Assembly: GCF_000340565.2 (NCBI RefSeq) | Contig: NZ_CP007203.1 | Span: forward strand, 4,866,613-4,930,612 | DNA length: 64,000 nt | Reading direction: 5' to 3' | From: Nodularia spumigena CCY9414 | GTDB lineage: Bacteria > Cyanobacteriota > Cyanobacteriia > Cyanobacteriales > Nostocaceae | Part shown: positions 1 through 8,656 of the stretch, piece by piece | Layout: the number at the start of each line of letters is the position of its first letter | How positions within the stretch are numbered: the first letter of the stretch is position 1 | Position numbers and translations under genes: made by a program | Notes under the pieces: model-generated | Database searches by the model: none | What the model saw: only the letters and a program-made list of their open reading frames with translations | Told to the model about the DNA's origin: nothing

Positions 1-360
1 AAAATAACCTTTACCGTGATTGCTAGTTTGTAGTTGTTCGTAAAATTCCCAATCAACATCCAAAATCGAATTAGCTTCTAAAGTTTGGTATCGTAAGCAA
101 TGAGCCGTTTCGATATTAACTGCTAAAGTACTTTGTAGAGAACCATTGTAATAGATACCGTACAGAAAATTTCGCAGTAATAGATTCAGATATTTATGCT
201 GTAAAGCCGCCGGATTTTGTTTAAATCTATCTGCGACTTTCGCTGGTAAAGCAAACGGTTGATAATTGGGATGGTAAATACAGAAATTGGGCTTAATCTC
301 GATATTACTAGCAATATCAAGTAGAGAAGTTAGCAATGGATTCATAGAATAATCTAGCAT
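1..360 (-). CDS. HopA1-family protein, N-terminal part (runs off the window)
   Basis: An open frame starts with ATG at 360 on the minus strand and stays open to position 1, so only about 120 N-terminal residues are present. It reads MLDYSMNPLLTSLLDIA near the start and later LLLRNFLYGIYYNG, which resembles the N-terminal region of bacterial proteins annotated as 'T3SS effector HopA1 family'. In class V lanthipeptide and thioamitide pathways, HopA1-like proteins act as the lyase half of a split dehydratase that eliminates phosphate from phospho-Ser/Thr. The gene lies 35 bp downstream of an APH-fold kinase on the same strand, which is the expected partner. Family assignment is from recall of the family pattern, not a profile search, and the missing C-terminus prevents checking the active site. 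Confidence 0.6.
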   Translation of the reverse strand, partial: MLDYSMNPLLTSLLDIASNIEIKPNFCIYHPNYQPFALPAKVADRFKQNPAALQHKYLNLLLRNFLYGIYYNGSLQSTLAVNIETAHCLRYQTLEANSILDVDWEFYEQLQTSNHGKGYF

Positions 361-395
361 TAATTAACTCAGGATAAATTCAAAAAAAAGTTTAA

Positions 396-1658
396 TTAAC
401 AACCCCGCAGGCGAGTCTTTTCGTAATAAAGAGGAACCAATTGCTGCTCTTTTTTAGGTTGGGGGAATTTATGAATGTTTGCCAAAGGGTTGACAATTTT
501 ATCCTCAGAAACCCCGAAAATACTCAATACAGATTGTTCGGGGATGGTGAGGAGATTTTTCGCAATCTGAAGCATACAAATGTCATGATTGCCAAAGTAT
601 TTACGAACCTTAATGGTTTCTTGAATTTGATTAATTAGCGCCAGTCCTGTAAACTGGATGATTCGGACAATAAAATCACTCCGGTAGTCCAAAATCATGG
701 GGAAAGCATTCAGATAAGCCCGAATTAATGCCAGTAATGAAGGTTGCAGCACCTCTAAAGGTGTCATGGCTAAATGTAGCGATTCTTCTAATTTAATGGT
801 AGGATCTACCACTAAACTGGAAAGCCAAATTCCTAAATAGCTGGCGATGAGAGTACCCAAATCAAAAGCTGGATCTCCCCAACCACAAGCTTCCCAATCA
901 ATCAATTTAATTAGGCAATTGTCTAGCTGATCCCAACGAGAATGAATTAAGATATTATTTAAGTTCAAGTCGTTGTGAGTTAAGCAGCAAGGTTGCCATT
1001 CATAAGCCAAATCTGCGATCGCTGATTCTAAACTCTCATAACCTTGATAGAGACGGTAAAATTTTAACGCCTCAGTGGGAACTGTACCAAATATTTCTGG
1101 GCTAATTGAATCTACCCCTTGCGCCGGATTGTAAAAGCTATAGCGAAACTGTCCTTCAGGCGCAGTCGCCATAAAGTTACGATATTCTCGCTGTTCAAAG
1201 GTAGCACGATGTAGTTCTGCTAATGTCGTACCAATGGCCGTAGCAATTTCTGGCGGAAAAATATCATTTTGGCGATAAAATCCACCTAGTTCGGAATATT
1301 CACTGAAATAATTACGAACAATGAGCGAATTTGACTCGTCAAAATGTAGTATTAATGGTGCGATGCCTGCGGCGGGCAAAGCCATCGCCGAAGTATTTCC
1401 TAAAACCGGAAACTGTTGCAGCAATTGATGAAACAACCACTCATTAAAAAACTCATGGGGAGTTCCATCATGTTCTTCAATATGACGTTTTTGTTTAACC
1501 AGCAGTTTTTGATTACCTGCTAAAGTCACAAGTAAATTTAAATTATGCTGGCTACTGTTCAGCAACTCATATTTGTTTGATGCTCCATCTTCTGAGCAAC
1601 ATAGACCTGCTTCTTGCAGATACTGGATAACATTTTGAGAAGACATTGATAATAACAT
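396..1658 (-). CDS. Aminoglycoside phosphotransferase (APH)-fold kinase, partner of the HopA1-like protein
   Basis: The 420-residue protein has the APH/choline-kinase catalytic signature: Brenner-type loop HNDLNLNN around residue 230 and the metal-binding IDWEACGWGDPAFDLG about 25 residues later. An N-terminal lobe with LLVKQKRH carries the likely ATP-binding lysine. The start at 1658 is supported by AGGA eight bases upstream; a second ATG lies four codons inside. It is the first gene of a two-gene unit with the HopA1-like gene. In class V lanthipeptide and thioviridamide-type clusters such a kinase phosphorylates Ser/Thr of a precursor peptide before HopA1-type elimination. That role is inferred from the pairing; a small-molecule kinase remains possible. 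Fold assignment is secure, substrate unknown. Confidence 0.75.
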   Translation of the reverse strand: MLLSMSSQNVIQYLQEAGLCCSEDGASNKYELLNSSQHNLNLLVTLAGNQKLLVKQKRHIEEHDGTPHEFFNEWLFHQLLQQFPVLGNTSAMALPAAGIAPLILHFDESNSLIVRNYFSEYSELGGFYRQNDIFPPEIATAIGTTLAELHRATFEQREYRNFMATAPEGQFRYSFYNPAQGVDSISPEIFGTVPTEALKFYRLYQGYESLESAIADLAYEWQPCCLTHNDLNLNNILIHSRWDQLDNCLIKLIDWEACGWGDPAFDLGTLIASYLGIWLSSLVVDPTIKLEESLHLAMTPLEVLQPSLLALIRAYLNAFPMILDYRSDFIVRIIQFTGLALINQIQETIKVRKYFGNHDICMLQIAKNLLTIPEQSVLSIFGVSEDKIVNPLANIHKFPQPKKEQQLVPLYYEKTRLRGC

Positions 1659-2375
1659 ATATTATGTCCTACTTCGTAAAAGTGCTGATAAAATTACCAT
1701 TAATTGAAATGAATTTAGCTTTAGCAGTTTCGGTAGACAGCAACAATTGCTCCCATATATTAATATCTCATCTGTCAGATTAAAACCTGCCATAATGGCA
1801 AGATTACTTAAATTTTTACTGGAAATTACGCTGCCAAACCCTATAAAATCTATAAATTTATCTGCCGATAAACAGCCAATAAACAACTACCTGGAGATGG
1901 ATATTATTCGATCTAAGCATTTATTTTTTATTGAGTATTTTACTTTTACTGATATAATGCTGCCAAATAATCTAGTCAGAGCAAAAATTAATCTCATTTT
2001 CAATGCGTCTAACCATTCACTAATTAGTATTCTCAACAGTTAGAGTAGAATCATAGAAATCTTCAACACCTGGAAAATTATATACAGCCTTATTTTTATT
2101 TATCATCACCAACTCAAAAAAACCGGATGTTTTCGGCATTTTCTCATTATTTTTTGTTTAAATAATAATAAATAGAGGAAAAATCAGTTTAATGTCACAT
2201 TTATTACCCCAAATCTAATGAGGCGAAAAAGTGCAATGAAGGCGACCATACTGAAAAACTGGCTGCTCTCATGCTTAATATTGTGACAAAACTAATTTAA
2301 TATAGTAGAAATGTATTGTAAAAAATAACGAAACAGAGGATAAATATCTGCGTAAAAACTGTAAGAGGATAATGA
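1659..2375. other. Gene-poor 0.7-kb stretch upstream of the kinase, with weak small ORFs
   Basis: No confident gene lies here. On the minus strand a TTG-started 74-codon frame (1886-1662) stops 4 bp before the kinase start and contains GSNCCCLPKLL. A 28-codon ATG frame (2106-2020) ends in DSTLTVENTN. A 98-codon plus-strand frame (1747-2043) overlaps both. Composition is AT-rich and none of the three has a good ribosome binding site. They are listed only because a precursor peptide would be expected near a kinase/HopA1 pair. Confidence 0.3.
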
Positions 2376-2696
2376 TTACCTACCGATAACCAATTGATTC
2401 ACCATTAACGTCAATGCCAACATACCCAAAATCACCATCAATCCCGCAGGCATAAACTTGCGTGTTTTAGCTAATCTCAATGCAAAGAAAATTACCAAAA
2501 TTAAGGTAACTAAAACTGCTAAAATCGAAGCCCAGGCTAGACCTTGGATTTGCAAATAAGCAGCCAAAATTAGTAATAAACCACTAATCATACCACTGAA
2601 AAGCGAAACTTGACTATTAGCCTGAATGTAGCCGATGATGCCACCAATCACCGCTAAAATGCCATAGGCAAGTGCAGCAATTATACTTAAATTCAT
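2376..2696 (-). CDS. TMEM14-family small membrane protein
   Basis: From the internal ATG at 2696 (MNLSIIAALAYGILAVIGG) the product is 106 residues with four hydrophobic segments separated by short loops, one loop carrying LRLAKTRKFMPAGLM. Length, glycine-rich first helix and the 'R-x-x-K-F-x-P-A-G' loop fit the TMEM14 (UPF0136) family found in cyanobacteria and eukaryotic organelles. A longer frame reaches 2753, but the extra 19 residues look like untranslated leader and an AGAGG-type site precedes the ATG at 2696. The family's function in bacteria is unknown; a membrane transport role is only suggested. It is divergent from the next gene, with starts about 90 bp apart. Confidence 0.75.
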   Translation of the reverse strand: MNLSIIAALAYGILAVIGGIIGYIQANSQVSLFSGMISGLLLILAAYLQIQGLAWASILAVLVTLILVIFFALRLAKTRKFMPAGLMVILGMLALTLMVNQLVIGR

Positions 2697-2783
2697 GGTT
2701 AAAACCTCTGTAGATTTGGATTTTGCTGCCAAAGTCGGCTGACAATATACCATAGTCCTTTAGCTACCTTACCCCGTTAATTG

Positions 2784-4151
2784 ATGGATAATCCAGGAAT
2801 GCCAAAAGTAACTAGTTCATCCTATAGCCATAGCCACGTTCAATTCCTCCAATGTCAAGCAGCATCACTTTTACTCTACCAATCTGTGATGTCAAGCGAA
2901 GTGGGGATCGCATTCCTTGACCTGTTGCAAGCTATACGCTACACTGATGCCGATGCACGGAGTTGTCTGAAAGCCTATGGCAGTTATTTTTATGCCTTAA
3001 CTACTAGATATCAAAATTGGGAGGACTACATCATTACTCAAATTCTCACCTCTGATAATCCTTTTAGTAGGCTGGCTCAACAGCAAGATTTTGAAGATTT
3101 ACCCCGTGCTTTAGTAGCCGCAGTTGAGCATGATTTACAGGTGTTGCAGAATCTTTATGAATGTAGCAGCGCTTCTTTGAGCGAGTGGGTACAAACTGTA
3201 GCTCATTTGCCAATTTCACCTATTGTTTGGTACAGAGAACAAAATGTCAGCATAGAGACAAAATTAATCGTGTTCCTACAAAAGTTAGATAATTGGGCTG
3301 ATGCTGTACAAGAATTAGCAGCTTATTATCGCCAGTTCGGTACAGGCTTATTTGCAGAATATCATGCTTTGCGCTGGCAAGAAAGTAAATTTGTTGGCAT
3401 TAAGCATCCTGATCCCATTCAGCTGAATACTCTCGTGGGTTACGAGTCTCAACAAGCAACTTTAATTAAAAATACAGAATTTTTATTATCAGGAGAGGTA
3501 GCGCTGCACATACTACTTTACGGTAGTCGGGGTTCGGGAAAATCTTCTTTGGTAAAAGCTTTGTTAAATGAATATGGACAGAACAATCTCCGCTTGCTGG
3601 AAGTCGCCAAATCTGATTTACATGATTTACCAAAAATTGTCGAACAGTTGCGGGGAGTACCACAAAAATTTATTATCTTTGTTGATGACCTTTCCTTTGA
3701 AGAAGATGATGATGCTTTTAAAGCACTTAAGGTAGTTTTAGAAGGAAATTTAACCGCACGTCCCCAAAATGTTGTTGTTTATGCTACTTCTAATCGCCGT
3801 CATTTAATTCGTGAGTATTTTGCAGATCGACCAACGCCTAAAGATAACAATGAAATCCATGCTTGGGATACAATGCAGGAAAAGCTATCATTTAGCGATC
3901 GCTTTGGTCTTACTCTCACCTTTGAACCAGCCGATCAGAAAACTTATGTAAAAATTGTCCAACATCTAGCAGCCCAAGCCAAAATTAATATTACCCCAGA
4001 AGATTTAGAATATCAAGCATTACAATGGGCAACGCGCCACAATGGTCGTTCTGGACGCACAGCCCGGCAGTTTATTGATTTTATCAAAGCAGATTTAGCA
4101 TTATCTCAACCCAACCTAGTACAGCCAGATATCAATAAAACAAACATTTAA
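2784..4151 (+). CDS. DUF815-family AAA+ ATPase
   Basis: This protein of about 455 residues has an N-terminal helical region (1-210) with no recognised motif and a C-terminal P-loop ATPase region. Walker A is GSRGSGKSS near residue 248 and Walker B is FIIFVDDLSFEEDDD near 300, followed by LKVVLEG and a late arginine-containing segment. The 'DDLSFE...LKxxLEG' pattern is typical of DUF815, a predicted AAA+ family whose substrate is unknown. A TTG codon at 2781 directly precedes the ATG at 2784; the ATG is preferred. No obvious ribosome binding site is seen. The following coiled-coil gene is on the same strand after 156 bp, but co-transcription is not established. Confidence 0.8.
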   Translation: MDNPGMPKVTSSSYSHSHVQFLQCQAASLLLYQSVMSSEVGIAFLDLLQAIRYTDADARSCLKAYGSYFYALTTRYQNWEDYIITQILTSDNPFSRLAQQQDFEDLPRALVAAVEHDLQVLQNLYECSSASLSEWVQTVAHLPISPIVWYREQNVSIETKLIVFLQKLDNWADAVQELAAYYRQFGTGLFAEYHALRWQESKFVGIKHPDPIQLNTLVGYESQQATLIKNTEFLLSGEVALHILLYGSRGSGKSSLVKALLNEYGQNNLRLLEVAKSDLHDLPKIVEQLRGVPQKFIIFVDDLSFEEDDDAFKALKVVLEGNLTARPQNVVVYATSNRRHLIREYFADRPTPKDNNEIHAWDTMQEKLSFSDRFGLTLTFEPADQKTYVKIVQHLAAQAKINITPEDLEYQALQWATRHNGRSGRTARQFIDFIKADLALSQPNLVQPDINKTNI

Positions 4152-4307
4152 AATCCATGACAAGCCTGTTATCTAACCTTTTTTAATTGTGACTTATGCC
4201 TAGCAATAATAGTTATAAAATTAATTGGTTTGTGATAGGTTTTATGCTCTTGTCAATTGCACAAATACTTAAAAATAAACATTTTAAAATAATAGTAATG
4301 ATTTGTA

Positions 4308-5609
4308 ATGGCATTAACAACGACCTATTCTAACAACTCAACGACGCTAAAAAAAACCAATATGCAATCAGCAATGATCAGCAATCGATATATACTAGGC
4401 ATAGTTGCCTTTAGTGTGAGTTTTGGCATTAGTCTCGTCCCCAACTGGGATTTGAATCAAGCCTTGATTACAGGTGTAATTACTATCCTTGCTACCTATG
4501 CAGCAGCGTTATTTACAGATAAGCGCCGCAGCAAATATGAAATGCTGATTTTAACTTCCCACCGCAAGCGCATTAAAGAAATGGAGGGACTTAAACTGCG
4601 GATAGTCAAAGAAATTAACCAAATAGAAGAGCATCGTAAATTATTATATGCAGAGTCCCAAAAACTAGAAAAACAAATATTAGATTGTCGTAATCAAAGA
4701 GATAGTTTACATCGAGATTTAGGAATATTTGCGGGACAAAAAAAGCAGTTAGAAACCGAAAGCATTAACCTAACTGCTGAAATAGCAACTCTCGAACAAA
4801 ATCAAGCAGAACTGCATCATGCTTTTTCGCAACTCACAACAGAAAAACGTCGCCTGGAGTTGAACTGTAATACATCTCGTGCTGAAATTATGCAGTTGCA
4901 AAATAAAATTGGCGAACTCCAGCAAGAAAAACAAGAACTTGAGAGTAACGTCAGTCTGCTAGGTAGACTCAAACCCCAACTAGAGTCAAAAATGTATGAA
5001 CTGCGAATTGAAACCCAAGAACTAGAAGCCGAGACTAACCAGCAAAAAGAATTTTTAGTATCTACAAAAACTGAAAGGGAAAATTTAGCCGAAAATCTCA
5101 ATTACCTAGAAAATAAAATCACAGAAAAGCATTCAGAATTACAGCAAATAGAAGCACAAGTTTCCTTATTGCAATCAGAACGAGACTTGTTACAAAGCCA
5201 AGTTTGGGAATTACTCCAACAAACAGAAACATTAAATCCAGAAGCATCACCGGTAAATTTAAATCAAGATGCAAATGATGTATTTCCCTTTGCTGAATTA
5301 ATTGATTCCTTAGATTCAATAGATAAATATGAAATTTTACCTGAAGAATGGAATAACTTTTTAGGAGTCCTCCCAAATGCGGAAATTCATGTGTTAAAAG
5401 CCATAGTAGAACAAGATAATCCCCAGGTAATCATTAAACAAATTGCCGAAGCCAATATTACCATGCCCAATCTATTAATTGATTCTATCAATGAACACGC
5501 CAATGATACTATTGGAGAATTAATCATTGAAACTAATTTGGAAAATCCTCAAGTGTATCCAGAGCATATAGTCAACGTGAGGAAAATGCTGGCTTGTGAC
5601 ATCTATTAA
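4308..5609 (+). CDS. Membrane-anchored long coiled-coil protein
   Basis: The 433-residue protein has two hydrophobic segments near the N-terminus (about residues 28-45 and 52-70), then KRR and a very long heptad-rich region (about residues 85-310) dominated by E, Q, L and K. The C-terminal 110 residues are acidic and less regular, with PEEWNNFLGVLPNAE. This architecture suggests a membrane-tethered structural or scaffold protein. No catalytic motif is visible and I do not recognise a named family. Its stop codon overlaps the GTG of the following VapC-like fragment by 14 bp. Translation from 4308 is chosen as the first ATG; a later ATG at codon 19 is also possible. Confidence 0.65.
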   Translation: MALTTTYSNNSTTLKKTNMQSAMISNRYILGIVAFSVSFGISLVPNWDLNQALITGVITILATYAAALFTDKRRSKYEMLILTSHRKRIKEMEGLKLRIVKEINQIEEHRKLLYAESQKLEKQILDCRNQRDSLHRDLGIFAGQKKQLETESINLTAEIATLEQNQAELHHAFSQLTTEKRRLELNCNTSRAEIMQLQNKIGELQQEKQELESNVSLLGRLKPQLESKMYELRIETQELEAETNQQKEFLVSTKTERENLAENLNYLENKITEKHSELQQIEAQVSLLQSERDLLQSQVWELLQQTETLNPEASPVNLNQDANDVFPFAELIDSLDSIDKYEILPEEWNNFLGVLPNAEIHVLKAIVEQDNPQVIIKQIAEANITMPNLLIDSINEHANDTIGELIIETNLENPQVYPEHIVNVRKMLACDIY

Positions 5610-5907
5610 TTTAAGTGTTATTACAATTGAGGAAATTTATTATGGTTTAACAGCAAAGCCTAATTCTAGAATCCAGAATTGGTTTGAAATCTTTCTAACA
5701 ACGCACTGTAAAATTTTCCCTATTACTTCAGAAATTGCCAAGTCTGCGGGTGAATTGAGAGGTATTTTGAAGACTCAAGGTAAACCGCGATCGCAAGCTG
5801 ATATACTTATTGCCGCAACAGCTAAAATACATTCCATGACTCTTGTTATTAGAAATATTAAGGATTTTGAGGGTTGTGGTATATCTACACTGAATCCATT
5901 TATTTGA
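5596..5907 (+). pseudogene. VapC-like PIN-domain toxin, N-terminus missing
   Basis: The frame encodes LSVITIEEIYYGL, then AGELRGILKTQGKP and QADILIAATAKIH, then LVIRNIKDFEGCGI and LNPFI. These match the middle and C-terminal parts of VapC/FitB-type PIN ribonuclease toxins, including the acidic residues of TIEE, the QADILIAA segment and the RNxxDF motif. The usual N-terminal strand with the first catalytic aspartate (the 'xLLDTN' segment, about 35 residues) is absent, because an in-frame TGA at 5578-5580 closes the frame upstream. A GTG at 5596 could start a shortened product, but it would lack a catalytic acid. It abuts the coiled-coil gene, suggesting a deletion junction. Most likely inactive. 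Confidence 0.7.
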
Positions 5908-6009
5908 ATATTTCTCTGATTTCAGGAGTGCGATCGCCTTTACAAAACTTATGAATCTTTGGTACGCTTAGGCTAGCTCGTCGAAGCAGTTATTAGGAGT
6001 TAAACGAAA

Positions 6010-6225
6010 ATGGCAACTTTAACTATTCGTTTCCCAGACGACAAGCACAACAGATTAAAAGAACTTGCTCAAGTCAAAGGTATCAGTATCAATAAGTTGA
6101 TTGAAGAACTTTCTACTATCGCTCTAGCCGAATTTGATGCTAATACAAGATTTAAAGCAATGGCCGCAATGGGTAACTCAGAAGAAGGCTTAAGAATACT
6201 AGATAAACTTGACGCTCTACTATAG
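6010..6225 (+). CDS. Ribbon-helix-helix antitoxin-like protein (HicB/Arc type)
   Basis: The 71-residue protein begins MATLTIRFPDDKHNRLKELA and continues GISINKLIEELSTIALAEFD, the strand-helix-helix pattern of RHH antitoxins. The C-terminal RFKAMAAMGNSEEGLRILDKL resembles antitoxins that NCBI labels HicB-family and that usually pair with PIN toxins. A good AGGAG site lies 9 bp before the ATG. It stands 102 bp downstream of the broken VapC-like gene, the reverse of the usual antitoxin-toxin order, and no intact toxin follows. It is probably an orphan antitoxin that may still bind DNA or neutralise a related toxin elsewhere. Confidence 0.75.
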   Translation: MATLTIRFPDDKHNRLKELAQVKGISINKLIEELSTIALAEFDANTRFKAMAAMGNSEEGLRILDKLDALL

Positions 6226-6231
6226 CGCCAA

Positions 6232-6266
6232 AAATGCCCTCAGATTTTAGTAAATCCAGGGCATTT
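6232..6266. terminator. Hairpin between convergent antitoxin and gor
   Basis: AAATGCCCT and AGGGCATTT form a perfect 9-bp inverted repeat around a 17-base loop, placed between the ends of two convergent genes. There is no long T-run, so it is a likely bidirectional terminator rather than a certain one. Confidence 0.6.
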
Positions 6267-6289
6267 CCAAGTTTATCAGCTAATTAGCT

Positions 6290-7645
6290 TTATCGCATAG
6301 TGACAAACTCTTCGGCAGAACTAGGATGGATTCCTACTGTGGCATCAAAGTTAGCTTTAGTAGCACCCATTTTAACTGCGATCGCCACTCCTTGTATAAT
6401 CTCAGCAGCGCTGGTTCCTACCATGTGCGCCCCCACTACCTTATCGGTATTTTGATCAACCACTAATTTCATCATGGTTTTTTCATCTTTACCAGCTAAG
6501 GTATAATACATCGGTCGAAAACGACTGCGATAAACTTTCACCGCATCACCATATTCGGCTCTGGCTTCTGCTTCAGTCATACCAACAGTTGCAGCTTCTG
6601 GTGTCGTAAAGATAGCTGTCGGTATATTTTCGTAACTCATGGTGCGAGACTTGTTACCAAATACAGTATCAGCCAAGGCTCTACCTTCATTAATCGCCAC
6701 CGGAGTTAAATTAATATTATCTGTACAATCTCCCAGTGCATAGATATTTTCTTCACTGGTTTGACTGTATTTATCAACTATAACTGCGCCATTCTTATCA
6801 AGCTGAACTTTAGTATTTTCCAAGCCCAATTTTTGTGTATTGGGTTTGCGCCCTGTAGCTGCTAAACTAACAGCATCAACAATTACTGTCTCCTCAGCAT
6901 CATCATTGTTGCGAACAGTCACCTTTAGTCCTGAGTCAGTCTTCTCTATACCAGTTATTTCGCTATTATTGAGAATTTTGATGCCGTGATTACCCATTGC
7001 TTGCTGAATTTCAGTTTGCAAGTCTTCATCGAAACCACGCAAAATTTTGTCATTGCGGATTATCTGGGTGACATCGCTTCCTAGTCCATTCAGGATACAG
7101 GCAAATTCTGAACCAATATAACCTCCCCCCAAAATTACGAGGCGCTGGGGCTGTTCTTTGAGGTGGAAGATATCATCGGAGGTAATCGCATATTCAATTC
7201 CGGGAATATTTGGCTTCACGGGATACCCACCCACAGCTATTAAAATCTTGTCTGCGGTGACTTGGCGATCGCCTACTTTAACCGTATGAGCATCAATAAA
7301 TGTACCATATCCCTCCAAGATTTCAACCTTGGATTTATCCAGCATCCCTTTATAAATGCCATTCAGGCGAGTCACTTCATTATTGACCGCCGTAATCATT
7401 TTTTCCCAATCTAGACTACTCTTGACTGCACTCCAGCCATATCCTTGGGAATCTGCCAACAACTCAGGAAAATGGGAAGCATAAACCATTAACTTTTTAG
7501 GGACACAGCCACGATTTACGCAGGTTCCGCCTAGTCTGTCAAACTCAGCCACCCCTACTTTAGCTCCATATTCCGCAGCCCTTCTAGCGGTTGCAATACC
7601 ACCAGATCCTGCACCAATTACAAATAAGTCGAAATCGTAACTCAT
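6290..7645 (-). CDS. gor: Glutathione reductase
   Basis: The 451-residue flavoprotein keeps the FAD-binding GAGSGG near residue 12 and the redox-active GGTCVNRGCVPKKL around residues 40-53. It also has the NAD(P)-binding GGGYIGSEFA near 175, the second FAD motif YALGDC near 305 and the C-terminal GIHPSSAEEF carrying the catalytic His-Glu pair. Length matches bacterial glutathione reductases. It reduces oxidised glutathione in the cytoplasm and fits beside the peroxiredoxin and PerR genes as an oxidative-stress group. The upstream 288 bp contain low-complexity G/C blocks that separate it from prx, so it probably has its own promoter. Confidence 0.95.
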   Translation of the reverse strand: MSYDFDLFVIGAGSGGIATARRAAEYGAKVGVAEFDRLGGTCVNRGCVPKKLMVYASHFPELLADSQGYGWSAVKSSLDWEKMITAVNNEVTRLNGIYKGMLDKSKVEILEGYGTFIDAHTVKVGDRQVTADKILIAVGGYPVKPNIPGIEYAITSDDIFHLKEQPQRLVILGGGYIGSEFACILNGLGSDVTQIIRNDKILRGFDEDLQTEIQQAMGNHGIKILNNSEITGIEKTDSGLKVTVRNNDDAEETVIVDAVSLAATGRKPNTQKLGLENTKVQLDKNGAVIVDKYSQTSEENIYALGDCTDNINLTPVAINEGRALADTVFGNKSRTMSYENIPTAIFTTPEAATVGMTEAEARAEYGDAVKVYRSRFRPMYYTLAGKDEKTMMKLVVDQNTDKVVGAHMVGTSAAEIIQGVAIAVKMGATKANFDATVGIHPSSAEEFVTMR

Positions 7646-7679
7646 GTGTTGTGTCCCTCAATTTTTAAATTTTCAATAT

Positions 7680-7830
7680 GGGGACTGAGGAAGAGGCAGA
7701 GGGGCAGGGGGCAGGGTGCAGGGGAGAAGAGAATAGGTTGTTAAGCAGTCGGGAGTGTAAAGTAATTCCCAACTCACCCCCGCTCCCCTGCTTCTTTCTC
7801 CCCTGCTTCTTTATCCCCGCTTCCATGCTC
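7680..7830. repeat. Intergenic G-rich then C-rich low-complexity repeats
   Basis: A G-rich block built from GGGGCAG-like units is followed by a C-rich block with CCCCTGCTTCTTT repeats, so the two can pair imperfectly. Such blocks are common between genes in Nostoc-type genomes. No gene is present in this interval between prx and gor. Confidence 0.6.
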
Positions 7831-7933
7831 CCCCTCTTGTTCTAGGGATTGGGAAATAATTTTTTTATCCTCAATGTCCCAATATCCAACGACCAATGCT
7901 CAGTCCCTTAACATATTACACAGCAGCAGGAGT

Positions 7934-8464
7934 TTAAGCTTGTTTTAGGTAATTTAGCATGGTGTCTGCATCCGAAACTTCAAATGGATCGGTAGGACAG
8001 TTATCTTCATAACCAGCTTCAATGAAAATCTTTTCAATTTTGCCGTCATTCACGACCATTGAGTAACGCCAAGAGCGCAGACCAAAGCCCAGGTTAGATT
8101 TATCAACTAACATCCCCATCTTGCGGGTAAATTCACCATTACCATCAGGGAGCAGCTTAACATTTGTAGCGCCTTGTTGCTTGCCCCATTGGAACATCAC
8201 AAAGGCATCATTTACAGATACACAAACTACATCATCAACTCCCAAGGCTTTGAATTGGTCGTAGAGTTCTTCGTAGCGGGGAAGGTGGGAGGTAGAACAA
8301 GTGGGGGTAAAAGCTCCTGGTAGTGAAAATACTACTATACGCTTACCAGCGAAAACATCTTGTGTGGTGCGGTCTTCCCAACGGAAGGGGTTAGGACCAC
8401 CAATGGACTCGTCGCGCACACGGGTTTTGAATACAACGTTGGGAACTTTTTCGATAACAGCCAT
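7934..8464 (-). CDS. Type II peroxiredoxin (AhpC/TSA, Prx5-like)
   Basis: The 176-residue protein carries [14 protein letters not shown] with the peroxidatic cysteine at position 56, and a second cysteine at about 81 in [10 protein letters not shown]. This is the pattern of type II/Prx5 peroxiredoxins, which reduce hydrogen peroxide and alkyl hydroperoxides using thioredoxin, glutaredoxin or glutathione. It is transcribed divergently from a PerR-type repressor, with a palindrome in the shared 192-bp spacer. The same peroxiredoxin/PerR divergent arrangement is known in Synechocystis (sll1621/slr1738). Length and motifs are complete and the start is unambiguous. Confidence 0.93.
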   Translation of the reverse strand: MAVIEKVPNVVFKTRVRDESIGGPNPFRWEDRTTQDVFAGKRIVVFSLPGAFTPTCSTSHLPRYEELYDQFKALGVDDVVCVSVNDAFVMFQWGKQQGATNVKLLPDGNGEFTRKMGMLVDKSNLGFGLRSWRYSMVVNDGKIEKIFIEAGYEDNCPTDPFEVSDADTMLNYLKQA

Positions 8465-8516
8465 ATTAATCTTGTGGTCAGTGTAGTTTTAATTTGTGAT
8501 TGCGTTCTGCTCACTT

Positions 8517-8550
8517 ATATCAGAATAATTCTGATATGCGAAAAATTCAA
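8517..8550 (-). promoter_or_regulatory. Likely PerR operator over the prx promoter
   Basis: ATATCAGAA and TTCTGATAT (8517-8537) form a 21-bp palindrome, imperfect only at the centre. On the minus strand TTGAAT (8545-8550) and TATTCT (8522-8527) have 17-bp spacing, so the palindrome covers the inferred -10 box of prx. Repression by the adjacent PerR-type protein is an inference from position and symmetry. It lies about 120 bp upstream of the perR start, so it could also autoregulate. Confidence 0.65.
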
Positions 8551-8656
8551 TAGTTATAAATACTTAATAATTGGTTTTGTTCACATATAATACTAATTTA
8601 TGACTGGAGGCGATTATAATAGGGGAATCGTTAAAATGTAAAATGTAGCAGCAGAT

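Noticed and set aside
441-638. Plus-strand 65-codon frame over the kinase gene
   Set aside because: Shadow of the kinase coding strand; no start site and no protein pattern.
1747-2043. Plus-strand 98-codon frame
   Set aside because: AT-rich, no ribosome binding site, overlaps other weak frames; no recognisable pattern.
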